From the NCBI RefSeq assembly GCF_014898815.1, contig NW_026515549.1, forward strand, positions 1,051,072-1,115,071: a stretch of DNA of 64,000 nucleotides, read 5' to 3'. The notes below the pieces were generated by a model, which searched no databases, was not told the DNA's origin, and saw nothing but the letters and a program-made list of their open reading frames with translations. This DNA is from Panonychus citri. Taxonomy: Eukaryota > Arthropoda > Arachnida > Trombidiformes > Tetranychidae. Positions 24,876 through 37,600 of this stretch are shown here, piece after piece (position 1 is the stretch's first letter; each line of letters starts with the position of its first letter). The translations under genes and the position numbers were made by a program.

Positions 24876-26004
24876 ATGGAAGGTTCTAATGGTCCGAGTG
24901 AAATTAATAATTCAATTATTCTTGCTGGTTTTATATTTCCATCGAGATGGATATTCTCATCTTTACCTAAATGGTTCCTAATCGTGGCTATCGGTATCAT
25001 TGGCTTGATCCAATCACTTTTCTATCAGCTGATTGGTACAGTTTTACATCGAATCGAATGGACTATTTTCGTTCATGTTGGCACGTAGATCAATTATGCT
25101 TCTAATAATGATTTCACGTCTATTTGTTGTTCTCTTTAGACTGGTCAAGCTTTCGTGATTACTTTCGCTATCTGAGTAATCTTAGTCTCGATACAAATTC
25201 TGTTCTGATCATAAAGCGAAAACGTCGAATTAAATACATTTATCTAATAACATTGATACTTTCTTTCCACATTCTCTCTATATTTTCTCCAAAACATTTT
25301 GATAGTAAACTTTTAAGTTTGCCTTCGATTGTAAAATTTTCTCTTCATGTTTGCTTCGATATTGGAAATTCATTCTTTTTAAACATAGTCATTGATTCTT
25401 GTATTTGTTTAGAAGCTATTTTTGACTCGATAAATAAGAATATTAAAAACTTCTCCTGTCATGAAACCCCGGCAATCATGTTAGAAAAATTGAGAAAGAT
25501 TCGATTAGGTTATAGTTACGCAGTATTTGCTTCACAATCAATCGAAAAGTTCGCCCGATATTTCATAACCATATTATATATTCACGCTGGAGTATTTGGA
25601 ATTGTAAATGTCGTTGATACTTTTGGTCATCCAAAGAATTTCAATTTCATTTGGATTCTTTTTATGATTACTGATTTCATATTAATCGCCTACCTCACAG
25701 CTCGACTGGTTTCGATCAATCAAATTGCGATTTATGGATTAGAAGACTTATACAATATCTCTTTCTCACCAAAGTCACAACATTACAACGAGGTAAATTT
25801 CACTTATGATCAGATTGATTCTATTACTGGTAATCTCTTTTCTATTTACACAATTAGCATGACATCTTCATAAATCGAATCCTTTGGAAAAATGTTGGAT
25901 TTACCTTTGGAAATTTATTTGTGATTAATACCAATTTCATCACTTCAATGTTCACATTGACACTTACAATAAGTATCACTCTGGCCAATTTCCTTCAGAA
26001 ATGA
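24876..26004 (+). pseudogene. Gustatory-receptor-type pseudogene, copy 1
   Basis: Start ATG at 24876 (MEGSNGPSEINNS). Exon 1 ends at 25792, the intron is 25793-25857, and the last exon is 25858-26004 (WKNVGFTFGNLFVINTNF, ends ANFLQK). Compared with the copy at 32033-33152 it has a 2-bp insertion near 25014, a 1-bp deletion near 25040 and a 2-bp deletion near 25130. These put the first third out of frame. From 25124 on the frame is open to the splice donor, and splice sites are intact. It was a functional receptor related to, but distinct from, the one at 23036. Confidence 0.85.
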
Positions 26005-26342
26005 TTCCCAATCACCACAAAATCTCAAAATCTCATCAATTGTCATTTACTTGCGAGTTAAAATACATGTATAAACCAAATTGATAACTTACTGTCTTGT
26101 TCAATTTGATTTAATACTGAAATAAAATTCAATATGAGAAATTGCATTGAATCTCATTCATCAGCTTGAAAATGATTATGCAACGATATATTAATATATG
26201 AATTGTGCGAAGTGACTATTTATTGATTTATTTCGTCGCTAGGCTAAAGTTTAATATAAAAGTTCCAATATTGATTTGTTCATTACTTGTATCTTTTGAT
26301 GAGTTATCGACATGCTCATGTAATATGAAATAGGTGTTTCTT
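25885..26342 (+). repeat. Copied unit b: receptor 3' exon + spacer + receptor promoter
   Basis: Second copy of the unit described at 22581-23040, lying inside the 2.3-kb duplication. Confidence 0.85.
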
Positions 26343-26549
26343 TCAATATGTTCATACAACGAACGCTCTGGATTTACCTTCGGTAATCTGTTCGTGATAA
26401 ATACTAATTTTATCACGTCGGTAGGCAAATCGGCAGTTACGCCAACTCTTCGCCTTACTCTCATTAACTTTTTCTATTTCTGCTTCCACTGGTCACATGC
26501 TGAGTTCGTGAAAAAATCACCAAATCATCAGAACCTAAACAGATCATAA
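26334..26549 (+). pseudogene. Deleted chemoreceptor relic: promoter/start joined to last exon (71-codon frame)
   Basis: The copied promoter is followed almost at once by last-exon sequence (GFTFGNLFVINTNF, then LTLINFFYF), so about 1.2 kb of receptor body has been deleted. The old stop TAG has become CTG, so the frame runs 25 codons further to TAA. In this copy the equivalent of the start codon is GTG (26334); in the second copy at 33465 it is ATG. Both copies keep the full 71-codon frame open. Confidence 0.6.
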
Positions 26550-26982
26550 CAATGGTATTGCTCGAACCATTCAATTGATTTACTTGCAATTAATTGTTGA
26601 AAATGCCTCCAAAAGAATAGATTAGAATTAAATTCATCAGATGTCTCTACAGTTGTTACGCTGATTAGATAATCAAAAAATAGTAGTAATGATTAGTTAT
26701 AGTTGATAAGGGGCATATTAAATCCGCCCTTCACCCAAAAAATTTTCGCTTATTTTTCTGACTCAGCTTTTTATGCTGATTCCAAAAATGAAAACAAAAA
26801 CTGATCTTATCTGATTAATTAGTCTCATTAATTAACAAAATTAGTCTCTGTACACTTACAGCATCTCTATGCAGAAATTTAACAGCTCAAAAAGTAAACA
26901 GTTGAAACGAACAACAAAATCCTTCGAACATTCATTTTTTGAAACTTTTCTTAATTACTCAGTAGTACTCAATTCAATCAAT

Positions 26983-27451
26983 ATGAAAGCTTTTCTTGTC
27001 TTGACTGCTCTTTTCTGTGTTTCATCGATCAACGCTAAACATGGTAAGTACAATTACATTTATTTATTTATAACCAGTTCGTAAACTATTGATTGTTTTC
27101 TTTTTCTTTTTCTATTTCGATCTCAAAGTACCTGGACCATTTCTGCACATTGTTTATGAGTCACTTGATTTTGTCAAGAACATTGAGAACAATCTAACCA
27201 ACTGGAATAATTCCGCTACTCTTCAAGAAAATTTAGTAAATGTTGTCAAGAAGTCATTGGAACCTGATTGGAGTCCCGAAGTGATGGGTTCATTGAATGA
27301 TACCGTTAACAAAATTGTCACCGATGCTCTTAGTCTCTTTAAGTTACCTGGATTCAAGTCATGGAAGACTCTTGAGGAGAATGCTGGGGAATTGGCCGAA
27401 AACCTTATTTACAAACCTCTTATGGAGATATATGAAAAACCAAAAGTTTAA
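26983..27451 (+). CDS. Small secreted protein, 127 aa (2 exons), family unknown
   Basis: Exon 1 is 26983-27043, the intron is 27044-27128 (GTAAGT...TCAAAG), and exon 2 is 27129-27451, joined in phase 1. The protein begins MKAFLVLTALFCVSSINA, a clear signal peptide. The mature part of about 109 aa has no Cys and two N-glycosylation sequons (NLTN, NNSA), and is predicted mostly amphipathic helix. A poly(A) signal AATAAA is at 27514-27519. I do not recognise the family. Size and composition resemble lineage-specific secreted proteins of plant-feeding mites, which is an inference only. Confidence 0.7.
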
Positions 27452-27964
27452 ATTTTTTGGTGAAATAATTTTCACATAAAAACCAAATTAAACAGAGAAT
27501 ATTATCATGAATCAATAAATATTTAAAATTGCAAAGAAAAACTGACAAATTAATTAATCGAATGTTCATCAACATTGAAATCTGAATCAGTCGCAGCTTC
27601 AATCACAACGGGATTAAAGCAATTATCATTCATTTGGATCATAGATAATCAATAACTGATGATCGTATATCAATTCTGATGATCTCTCAAAATAAACAAA
27701 AGTATCTTGCTGGGAAAATTGAAGAGCTAATGGCGTAATCGAATATGGAAAAGCAAAAGGATGAAAACTTTGAGGTCAACTCTTACAAATGATCTAAAAA
27801 ACAAGTTTTAACAAAGAAAAAATGGAAGAAAAATCCTCAACTTCATAATTCACAATAACGTAACGAACGAGGCTCAGATTTAAAAAAACGAAAACTCCCG
27901 ATTTTGTCGTTTGGCCTGATTTTCGCAAAAGCGTCGAAAGTCCTCAAACATGTGACGAAGACTG
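27452..27964. other. Intergenic, 3' UTR then unassigned DNA
   Basis: Poly(A) signal of the preceding gene at 27514; nothing else recognised. Confidence 0.5.
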
Positions 27965-30900
27965 TATATAGATTTTCTCTTCAAACTGTCTCAACGTTAA
28001 TGAGTAAATTCAAATGAATTACCTGAATTACACACAATCAAATCGAAACAGAATGAATTAAAAAGTTGATAGATTTTCCTATCCTGGAAAGAGATGTGAT
28101 TGGTCAAAATAAACAAGAAAAATGTGCAATTTAGCTATGAAAAAGATTGGAATCTAAATTGAAACCCAATAGATGGAGTAATTCTGGTGAATATGGAGCT
28201 CTGACTTGATGATTGCAAACTGCAATAATTGCAGTGCAATTTGCAGTTCGTTTTTAATTGCCATAAAATCTGATGAAATATATTCATCATTTTTTATTTA
28301 CTGAATTAAATCTCTTAATATTTACTAGTCTATTCACTGTGTCCTTGAAACTGTCATCTTAGAAAACAATAGTTAATTGTGGTGTTTTATACCAATTCAG
28401 TTTTATATTTTCAATTCATAAAGTCTCAATTATTTTGATTATTAGTCATGTATAAATTACCAATAATTAGTCTAGTTGATTAGAGCCCAATGGATAATCC
28501 CTTTAAAGTGCCTACGACTTTTTTTACTTGGACTAGTTATTCAAATCTTCCTGCGTTGTTTCAAGTTATCAAAGATGTTGAATCTTATCGTGATAAATTG
28601 CTTACGGAAAGTGAATTGAGTAAAGTCTCTTTGGATGAGCTTAGTTCAGAGGATCGAATCGTTTCCCAGAGGAAGATTGATGTTTCCAAAAGAAAGGTTG
28701 AAATTGTTGATGAGGCGCTGATTGTGTTGAATGGACCACAAAAATATATCGATGAAGCTTCGCAACTTTATCAGCTGTTGCTGCAATGTCCAAACTATCG
28801 GATGACGAAAGATTATGAAAGTCTTACATTGTCTTTCTGGGCGATACCTTACTCTAAATTTATCAATATAATCCTGTCTTTTATTGAGCGATTTCTAAAA
28901 TTTTGTGCAACCCAATTGGATGAATTGGATTCTGGTTACAAATCACCTTACGATTTCTCATCAGTTATTGATGATCTATTGAAATCTTTGGATCTCAAGT
29001 CAAATTTTGATTCTCATATCCAAGTGAAATCATTACTTAAACTTGTCCAAAGTGAATTAAAATTTATCAACAAAGCAAAGAGATGAATGAAGGACAATTA
29101 ATGTTAATCAAAATCTCTTGTGATAAACTTAATCTCTTGAATGATAAATTATCATCGGTTGACATGGAAATGGATAATAAACCAAAGCAAACAGCAAAGC
29201 TACGAGATATTGTTAATGGAATTCGATTAATTGTTAAGGAAACGTTTGGGTTGCTTGTTGCTCTAAAACTAACGATCAGTTCGACGAAAGTCACGAGATA
29301 TTTGCAACAATCAACGACAAAGGGCTGATTCTTTCGGTGATGTTATCGATTACATGGAAGCTAGTAAAAGAACTGGATTGAAAGCAAAGTAGTAAATAGA
29401 ACAGATGAAATTTGTAGACTTGCGACTCTTAGAAGATACAATATTTACATCAAACAACTAAAGAAATTGTCATCTATGAAATCACAACTAGGATCAGATT
29501 GTATAATTTTAGGAATGAAAATATCACAACGAGTTTTAATAAGGTTCGCAAATCGTCAGCAAAATGTCAAATAGCGCTTATTATTTAACTTAGACTATTA
29601 CCCGGACCAACGGTTGATGTTCCCGATGGTTTATAAGAGACGATATAATTTACAAGGAGCTGAACTCGAATCCACATCAACACCTTACAGTAGTTTTGAT
29701 CCATCTAATCAAGTATATTCATTATCTTAATACATTGCCCTGGAACGCTTTCCAGGACAGAAAACCGAGGAAGTATGTGATAAGTTCATTAATATGGTCG
29801 ATGTCATTGAAGCTGCGACTACTTCAGATTTCAGTGTTGATGAGCTGCATTCAATATCTCTTGACTTAGCTGATCGTTTATGTTTGGCTAAGATCAAAAT
29901 AGCTTATGATCGAGATGCATTAGAATATCGACTTTACCGTTACAAGCCAAAAAGCCACTTAAAACATTTCGGAACTACAAAAATAATGGTTCGTGCTCGT
30001 CTCGGCAAGAGCTACCTTATTAGAGATTATATTGAAGAAAATTTCGAGGAGATGATCAATGGATTCAATCGTAAAGTTACTAATCGTGGACAAATGATTA
30101 TTATCAAGAGTGGAATGGAAATGATGAAAAGATCAATGAGCACATTGAAACTTAAGCGACCGATTACTGGTCAAGAAAACTACCTTAGCGGTTTTTTGTT
30201 TGATCAATCTCTAAATGAGTTTTGCTATGTTTTGGAAACTCTTGGTAAATTGTTGGATAATTTTCGACCTAATAGACGAACTCCTTTTAGCTTTAACGCT
30301 GATGGAAAATTCACCAAACAAATTAACGAGTTTGGACTTGGAATGAAAAAAGATTTCGAGATGGAAATTAACTCACAAATTGAGAAATTGAAAGAAAAGA
30401 TCAAAGAAAACGAAGAGAATTTAGAATCGATAAAAGACGAAAAGATACAATTACGGTATTTAATATCGATAGTTAATCGAAGTAAATTGATTCCAATTAA
30501 AGAGATCGAATTGGACGAAAAAGATGAAATTGAAATATTACGAGAAATAATTGAAGAATATGAATATATTATGATTTGTTATGGACCAATCGATTAATTT
30601 ATCAGTTTTTCTTTGAAATTTGAAATATTTATTCATCTGTTATATTTTTTGTTTGATTTATTTCTTACGAGAAAATTATTTCATTGAGAGATTTAAACTT
30701 TGGATCTTTAAACTAGAATTATATCTCTATAAGAGGTTTGTAAAAAAGTCCTCCGGCTAGTTCATCAAATAGATAACATGTAACTTTTCTCAAAATTTCA
30801 AATATTAATACATTATTGTATTAAAATTAAAACAAAAGTTAAAACTTATCCCCGCGTTATGTCCTTGAATTTTCCACCCAACTTCGGAGAAAACAGTCTA

Positions 30901-31168
30901 AACTGATCTAAATTAATCAAAATACTGACCAAGTAACTAATGCAGTAAGTAATTAACAAATGACACGTAAGAAAATTGATAAGGTTTTCTTGGGTTCTGA
31001 ACCCTCGAGATTATAAATTTTACTATTAATAGATTCGCCTCGCTATTTATTATCCTGAAGATCGAGTTTACTACCTGTTGTGCTTACCCAACATGTCAAT
31101 ATTCATCTATGAATTGATAGATAGTTTTTACAGGTACCATAAGGCTGATTAGTGAGGTATAATTTAAA
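27965..31168 (+). repeat. Inverted segmental duplication, arm 1 (with 55225-57250)
   Basis: About 3.2 kb that is repeated in reverse complement at 55225-57250. The homology covers non-coding flanks on both sides (for example CAGAATGAATT near 28050 and ATTCATCTATGAATTGATAG near 31105) as well as the coiled-coil gene. The other arm lacks the second half of the gene: its sequence jumps from the equivalent of 29733 to that of about 30730. Confidence 0.85.
28490..30597 (+). pseudogene. Intronless coiled-coil gene, broken by frameshifts; family unknown
   Basis: The start MDNPFKVPTTFF is at 28490. A first frame of 198 codons ends at 29086, where one A is missing compared with the copy at 56910-55873. 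A second frame (29083-29328, starting MNEGQLMLIK in family alignment) and a last frame (29794-30597, 267 codons) continue the protein in shifted phase. Undamaged it would be about 700 aa. The last 90 residues are strongly charged heptad-like helix (SQIEKLKEKIKENEENL), so a coiled coil is likely. No signal peptide, membrane segment or catalytic motif is seen. The absence of introns, unlike its neighbours, could mean retroposition or a lineage-specific intronless family. Confidence 0.65.
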
Positions 31169-31746
31169 AGAATAAAAAATATGATTAGGTTGGACCACAC
31201 TATCGTAGGGAACTTTATTTTAATTCTTGATTTAATTAGTTGTTCGATTTTTAATCACTATCTCAAACTATTAACCTAGTCGACAAAAGGTTGGACTCAA
31301 ATTTTGATTCATTATTTCTCGAAAGTTAAATTACTTAGGATTATAAAAATATATCAATCGATAGATTAAACATTGAAATTTTGATAAGTCATGATTCCAT
31401 TTTCGGAAGAGTAGGTCACTTTTGGACAATGTTTTTCATTGAGCTGCGAAAACATTGCCTATTTTTTATTATTTTGAAAAGTTTCAGCCCAAATTAAAAA
31501 ATACGAAAAATTTTTTTAATCTATGCATGAGCTCAACCAGAAAATGAACAGAAAAAATATAAAAAATTTTAGGCAGAAACGCCTGTTGTCCTTTGATTTA
31601 AAATCAAACATCTAAATTTTCTAGAGCTCTCGATCTGTTCCTGTTGTTATCAATTTGTTGATCATTCATTTTATCGTTTATATTAATGTGTAAATGACGA
31701 ACTTTAAAAATAATCCTTTTAAATTGGTGTAAGTCAATGAAAGCTT
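31169..31746. other. Spacer between two duplicated blocks
   Basis: About 580 bases, no gene or repeat recognised. Confidence 0.4.
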
Positions 31747-32032
31747 GATGAGAATCAATATATTTTGATATCAACTAATCATTCATTGATTATGTCGAAA
31801 CTATTCACTGACTACCTGCTCGAACAAAATAATCAACAGGAGACTTCTCTTTGGCGATTAAATTAAATCCAGGAAATCTTTTCATTAGAAACAGAAACAA
31901 GAGATCAATCATTTGCGGACTTGCACAGTAGTCGAGAATCGATATTACTTATACTGTAGTACATATCATAGAGAAAGGATTAGTTCCAATTTAGTAATAT
32001 TAAATCAGTTTAATCGTGGAGTAATCAAAGAC

Positions 32033-33152
32033 ATGGAAGGTTCTAATGGTCCGAGTGAAATTAATAATTCAATTATTCTTGCTGGTTTTATATTTCCATC
32101 GAGATGGATATTCTCATCTTTACCTAAATGGTTCCTAATCGTGGCTATCGGTATCATTGGCGATCCAATCACTTTTCTATCAGCTGATTGGTACGAGTTT
32201 TACATCGAATCGAATGGACTATTTTCGTTCATGTTGGCACGTAGATCAATTATGCTTCTAATAATGATTTCACGTCTATTTGTTGTGTTCTCTTTAGACT
32301 GGTCAAGCTTTCGTGATTACTTTCTATCTTAGTAATCTTAGTCTCGATACAAATTCTGTTCTGATCATAAAGCGAAAACGTCGAATTAAATACATTTATC
32401 TAATAACGATACTTTCTTTCCATATTCTCTATATTTTCTCCAAAACATTTTGATAGTAAACTTTTAAGTTTGCCATCGATTGTAAAATTTTCTCTTCATG
32501 TTTGCTTCGATATTGGAAATTCATTCTTTTTAAACATAGTCATTGATTCTTGTATTTGTTTAGAAGCTATTTTTGACTCGATAAATAAGAATATTAAAAA
32601 CTTCTCCTGTCATGAAACCCCGGCAATCATGTTAGAAAAATTGAGAAAGATTCGATTAGGTTATAGTTACGCCGTATTAGCTTCACAATCAATCGAAAGT
32701 TTCGATATTTCATAACCATATTATATATTCACGCTGGAGTATTTGGAATTGTAAATGTCGTTGATACTTTTGGTCATCTAAAGAACTTCAATTTCATTTG
32801 GATTCTTTTTATGGTTGCTGATTTCATATTAATCGCCTACCTCACAGCTCGACTGGTTTCGATCAATCAAATTGCGATTTATGGATTAGAAGACTTATAC
32901 AATATCTCTTTCACCAAAGTCACAACAATTACAACACGAGGTAAATTTCACTTATGATCAGATTGATTCTATTACTGATAATCTCTTTTCTATTTACACA
33001 ATTAGCATGACATCTTCATAAATCGAATCCTTTGGAAAAATGTTGGATTTACCTTTGGAAATTTATTTGTGATTAATACCAATTTCATCACTTCAATGTT
33101 CACATTGACACTTACAATAAGCATTACTCTGGCCAATTTCCTTCACAAATGA
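32033..33152 (+). pseudogene. Gustatory-receptor-type pseudogene, copy 2
   Basis: Start ATG at 32033; exon 1 would end at 32940, intron 32941-33005, last exon 33006-33152 (ends ANFLHK). The region that is broken in copy 1 is open here (to 32332), but a 2-bp loss near 32325 creates a stop, and further indels follow near 32410, 32430 and 32701 (4 bp lost). The inactivating lesions of the two copies are at different sites. Confidence 0.85.
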
Positions 33153-33476
33153 TTTCCCGTCGCAATAAAATCTCAAAATCTCATCAATTGTCATTTACTT
33201 GCGAGTTAAAATACATGTATTAATATAAGCCAAATTGATAACTTACTGTCTTGTTCAATTTGATTTAATACTGAAATAAAATTCAATAAGAGAAATTCCA
33301 TTGAATCTCATTCATCAGCTTGAAAATGATCGCGAAGTGGCTATTTATTGATTTATTTCGTCACTAGGCTAAAGTTTAATATACTTATATAAGTTCCAAT
33401 ATTGATTTGTTCATTACTTTTATCTTTTGATGAGTTATCAACATGCTTATGTAATATGAAATAGATGTTTCTTTTA
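33033..33476 (+). repeat. Copied unit c: receptor 3' exon + spacer + receptor promoter
   Basis: Third copy of the unit at 22581-23040. It carries small differences, including an extra TTAATATAAG near 33220 and loss of about 25 bases near 33330. Confidence 0.85.
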
Positions 33477-33680
33477 ATATGTTCATACAACGAACGCTCT
33501 GGATTTACCTTCGGTAATCTGTTCGTGATAAATACTAATTTTATCACGTCGGTAGGCAAATCGGCAGTTACGCCAACTCTTCGCCTTACTCTCATTAACT
33601 TTTTCTATTTCTGCTTCCACTGGTCACATGCTGAGTTCATGAAAAAATCACCAAATCATCAGAACCTAAACAGATCATAA
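33465..33680 (+). pseudogene. Deleted chemoreceptor relic, copy 2 (71-codon frame with ATG)
   Basis: Same chimeric structure as 26334-26549. Here it starts with ATG (MFLLICSYNERSGFTFG) and stays open to a TAA at 33678-33680. Only two residues after the start differ between the copies. Confidence 0.6.
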
Positions 33681-34029
33681 CAATGGTATTGCTCGAACCA
33701 TTCAATTGATTTACTTGCAACTAATTGTTGAAAATGCCTCCAAAAGAATAGATTAGAATTAAATTCATCAGATGTCTCTACAGTTGTAACGTTGATTAGA
33801 TAATCAAAAAATAGTAGTAATGATTAGTTATAGTTGATAAGGGGCATATTAAATCCGCCCTTCACCCAAAAAATTTTCGCTTATTTTTCTGACTCAGCTT
33901 TTTATGCTGATTCCAAAAATGAAAACAAAAACTGATCTCATCTGATTAATTAGTCTCATTAATTAACAAAATTAGTCTCTGTACACTTACAGCATCTCTA
34001 TGCAGAAATTCAACAACTCAAAAAGTAAA

Positions 34030-34619
34030 AATTGAAGAAATTTTTGTATTCAGTAAATCATGTTTACTCAGTAAATTTGATTGTCTTATTTGTGCGATTG
34101 GCCGATTCCCTATTCTTTTTGATATCCTCTTTTGCTAATTATTATCAAGCAAATGATTTGATTATCGGTTTAATTATCAGCAAATCCATTATTGTCGTTT
34201 GAAAGTTTCAACAATTAAAGTAATTATTCGCACAACGTTTTCCTAATTATTGTACATTCGAAATTAATTTGTACTCTGAAATCTTCTAATTATTAATGAT
34301 GAAATTTTGAAAAAGAATGTCTAAAATGGTTTCAAAATGATCACAGGGCAATTTTCTTTATATAAAATTAGGCATTAAGGTCTAACTAATTCCATGGCCT
34401 TTGCCCTTTTGGTCTTCGACGTTGCTTAAACGAAAGGCGTTGTTTTACCTGGTAATGATAATGATATCAAATTGTTACAAATCTTATCACAATTTAACCG
34501 GTAATTTATTGATAAACAATTAAAACAATTATCTACTTACTACCTATTCATTACAATTCAACTACGTTAACAAGTTGCTGCATAAAAAAGTGTCACCATC
34601 ACCAAGTATCAGCTTGAAA
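34030..34619. other. 5' flank of the PAN-module membrane protein gene
   Basis: About 590 bases. A TATAAAA sequence is present near 34358 but is 260 bases from the ATG; no clear core promoter is identified. Confidence 0.35.
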
Positions 34620-37600
34620 ATGTTACCTTTATTGTTATGTCTTTTTTTGATGATTATTTCTGGTAATTCAGGTAAGCTTATATTAAACTTAGCTAATTGT
34701 TAGCAGTTGATTAATATTTCAATCAAATTATTTTACCAGCGTCAATTACTTCATTGATGGACTTACCGTTGAATCTACCAAGGGGTAATTACATTATTCA
34801 TGCAACGTTAAAAGACTTGGTAAATATTAATCAATGTTTTAATCTGCAAATTGAAACTATTACTAAATTAGCTGATTGTTACTATTAACAGGGCAATGGA
34901 GATAGATACTTTATGCAAGAGTTTATTTCATCGACATCAACAATTAACGGAATGATTGTAGTTGATTCACCTAAAAATACATTCAATGTTTATTACAATA
35001 TGAAGGACGGAAACGGGAAGGACAGTTATGAGCGTCAAGTGATTATGGGTAAAGTTTCCAAACTAATTAGATTAATTATCACTTTTTATTAAATTGCGAG
35101 TAACTGTTGACTTTTTTCTGATAAGGTATCGATTGTACATTATACAAATTGTCGAGCTCTCAACTCTTACCTGGGATCAATAAGCGACTGACGAGTTTGT
35201 TAGTAGCCATGGGACCATCGATACTTTATCGTCTCGGACATAATTCACTAATTTGGGTAACGTTTAATATTAAGTTAGTCACAAAAATTACTATCTAACT
35301 GGTTCGATTTTCAATCTAATCAACAAATCAGGAAAAGAGTGCGGATAAAAATGTGAGAGGCACAATGATGAAAAGTTTCAAAACCAATATCAACTATAAA
35401 TTGAATATCACTTATTATTACAAATGTAAGTTAATTATCACTTCTTGATATTTGATTATTATCTTTGATTAAATTTCAATTTTTCCTGACATTTTCCATA
35501 TCAAATCAGCTAACTTGGATAAAGAATCAGGTCTACAAGCACCGAGTCGAATTGCTTTCAGTGGGAGTAACCCATCTGAAGCATATTCAACGAAAGAAAA
35601 TCTAATTTTGGATATTTACTTACAAGAGATGGACGCGACTAAAGATTTATCGAAAATTGTCAACGTAAGATAATTCATCAAAAGCTCTTCAGTAGTGAAC
35701 TTATCAATCGCCTTTTTTTCACAGCCACTTCCAGGACTCGGTTGTTCAGCTTATTATGAAGATACTTTACCTCTTCCGATGTTGGATTTCTATTATGTCC
35801 ATTTCATACTTTCGGAAACAATTACTGGTCCAACAACTACTAAAAGTATCAGCGAGGTAAGAGATCGGATTAAGTCATCGCCGATCCGATAATAATGTTA
35901 AACTCTCTTTTATATTAATAGATACATGCTGATGGTAAGCTCAAATTGATGCGTTTGAAAACATCACTTCTTGGCATTGAAACGGAAGCTCTTTATGACT
36001 ATTCACTTGGAATAGTTAATATATTTCAAGATGGCGGATCTTGTAACATCATGTTAGCTGAAAAAACATCACCTGGTATTGATCAATCCACTGGTCAATT
36101 TAGTTTGATAACATTGTTTATGTTGGAAGGACATTACAAGTATTTAGGTGAAATGTACCTTGTAAGTTAAACATGCAAGTTAATCTTTGACGATTAGTTT
36201 ATAATCAAAACTCCTTTTTGTTTCTTTTCTCAGGAATATCGACCTGGATTCGTGGTGAAAGCATGGGAATCAATCCAGTATGATACTATTACTAATAACG
36301 ACAAATACGATAAGGTTGTGGTTACTCAATATTTCACTGAAACTGTAAGTTTAAATCTTCTGCATTAATGATTAAGATAAGCGAAATTTCGTAACAACTT
36401 GAGCTAAAACTACGAGGATTCTATGCAATAACTTGATATCAAAAAATTAAGTCTAAATTCCCATGAGGTGTGAATATAATGATCTGAGGATCCATTCATG
36501 AGAAATTCTGCCAATATGAAATAGTTAAATTTCCCTATCGTGAAGCGGTCAATTTTAAAAGAGATCGAGAGAAAATAAAGAAAAGAAAGAAGTGAATTTA
36601 TGACAGAATTGGTTTAACTGAATCCCCGATTATTAAGAAAAAGTTTTATAACAAATGATTCTGATCAAAGTATCTTAGCATTTAAATATTCAGGTCTCTC
36701 AAATAAACAAACTTTTGTCAGAAAACTGTTAAATAGGATCTAAATTTTTCAATATTTGATAGATTTTGGGGTAAAGGTCATGCTACAGAAAATTTATATT
36801 ATTACAAAGTGTTTCCTCTTTTTTGTTTTGAATTGATTAGTCAATTCAAAGTTTCGCTGTATTTTGAAAAGCTTTTATTAATTATTATTTTCTAAATCAT
36901 TTAGACCGATAATAGAGCTTTTAGTGGATACACGCTTGTTGCAACGATAATTAACTGTTACAAATTAGATGCCAAGGTAATGTGATGCAAAGTTCTTGAT
37001 TGATTCGTGAAAGATTAATCCTTTAAATGCTTATTATTAGAAAGAAAAGTATCAACTTGTTGAAGTTATTCAGAGAGATTACTTGGATTTCCGCGTTACA
37101 GATTCTGAATCCGAATTTCATGATAAGTTTTCATTAGCTGGATGTAAATATTTCTCTGGTGAAAAGACGCTTACCTTTCAACTAGGATGTCAAAGTAAGA
37201 AAATTTGTTCATTGAAATTCGCAGTCAAATATCAAAGCGCTTTCATAATTTTGTCAAACTTTTAGCACCGAATTGTATGAAGCTCGCTGAAGATAATGTG
37301 TACACGTTGACAGACCACTTCAGAGATTCACTGCTCTACGGATATGACCTTAGTCCATTAAGACTACTTGAAGTGGATGTTACTTTCAGTACTTCGACGA
37401 TTGATATCAGAATCGATTTTCTTGAAGCACCAAATCTACTAGGTGAATACATTATAACTCAACTGCCTTTTTCAACCCTCGTTTTCCAATGACCAAAAAT
37501 TCATTCTCTTTCATATCAGATGTATTTTCACCCAGAACATATTTTGTTAGCGATGATACTTTGAAGTCACTGTCACGTACTGCCAAAACTGCAGGAGAAA

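Larger units (their letters stand above)
24590..26898 (+). repeat. Direct segmental duplication, copy 1 (with 31747-34029)
   Basis: About 2.3 kb nearly identical to 31747-34029. It starts at ATGAGAATCAATATATTTTG and ends at CTCAAAAAGTAAA. The two copies differ by scattered substitutions and many 1-4 bp indels. It carries a receptor pseudogene, a copied promoter unit and a receptor relic. Confidence 0.9.
31747..34029 (+). repeat. Direct segmental duplication, copy 2 (with 24590-26898)
   Basis: Second copy of the 2.3-kb block, lying 7.2 kb downstream in the same orientation. It stops before the equivalent of the small secreted gene at 26983, so that gene was not copied. Confidence 0.9.
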
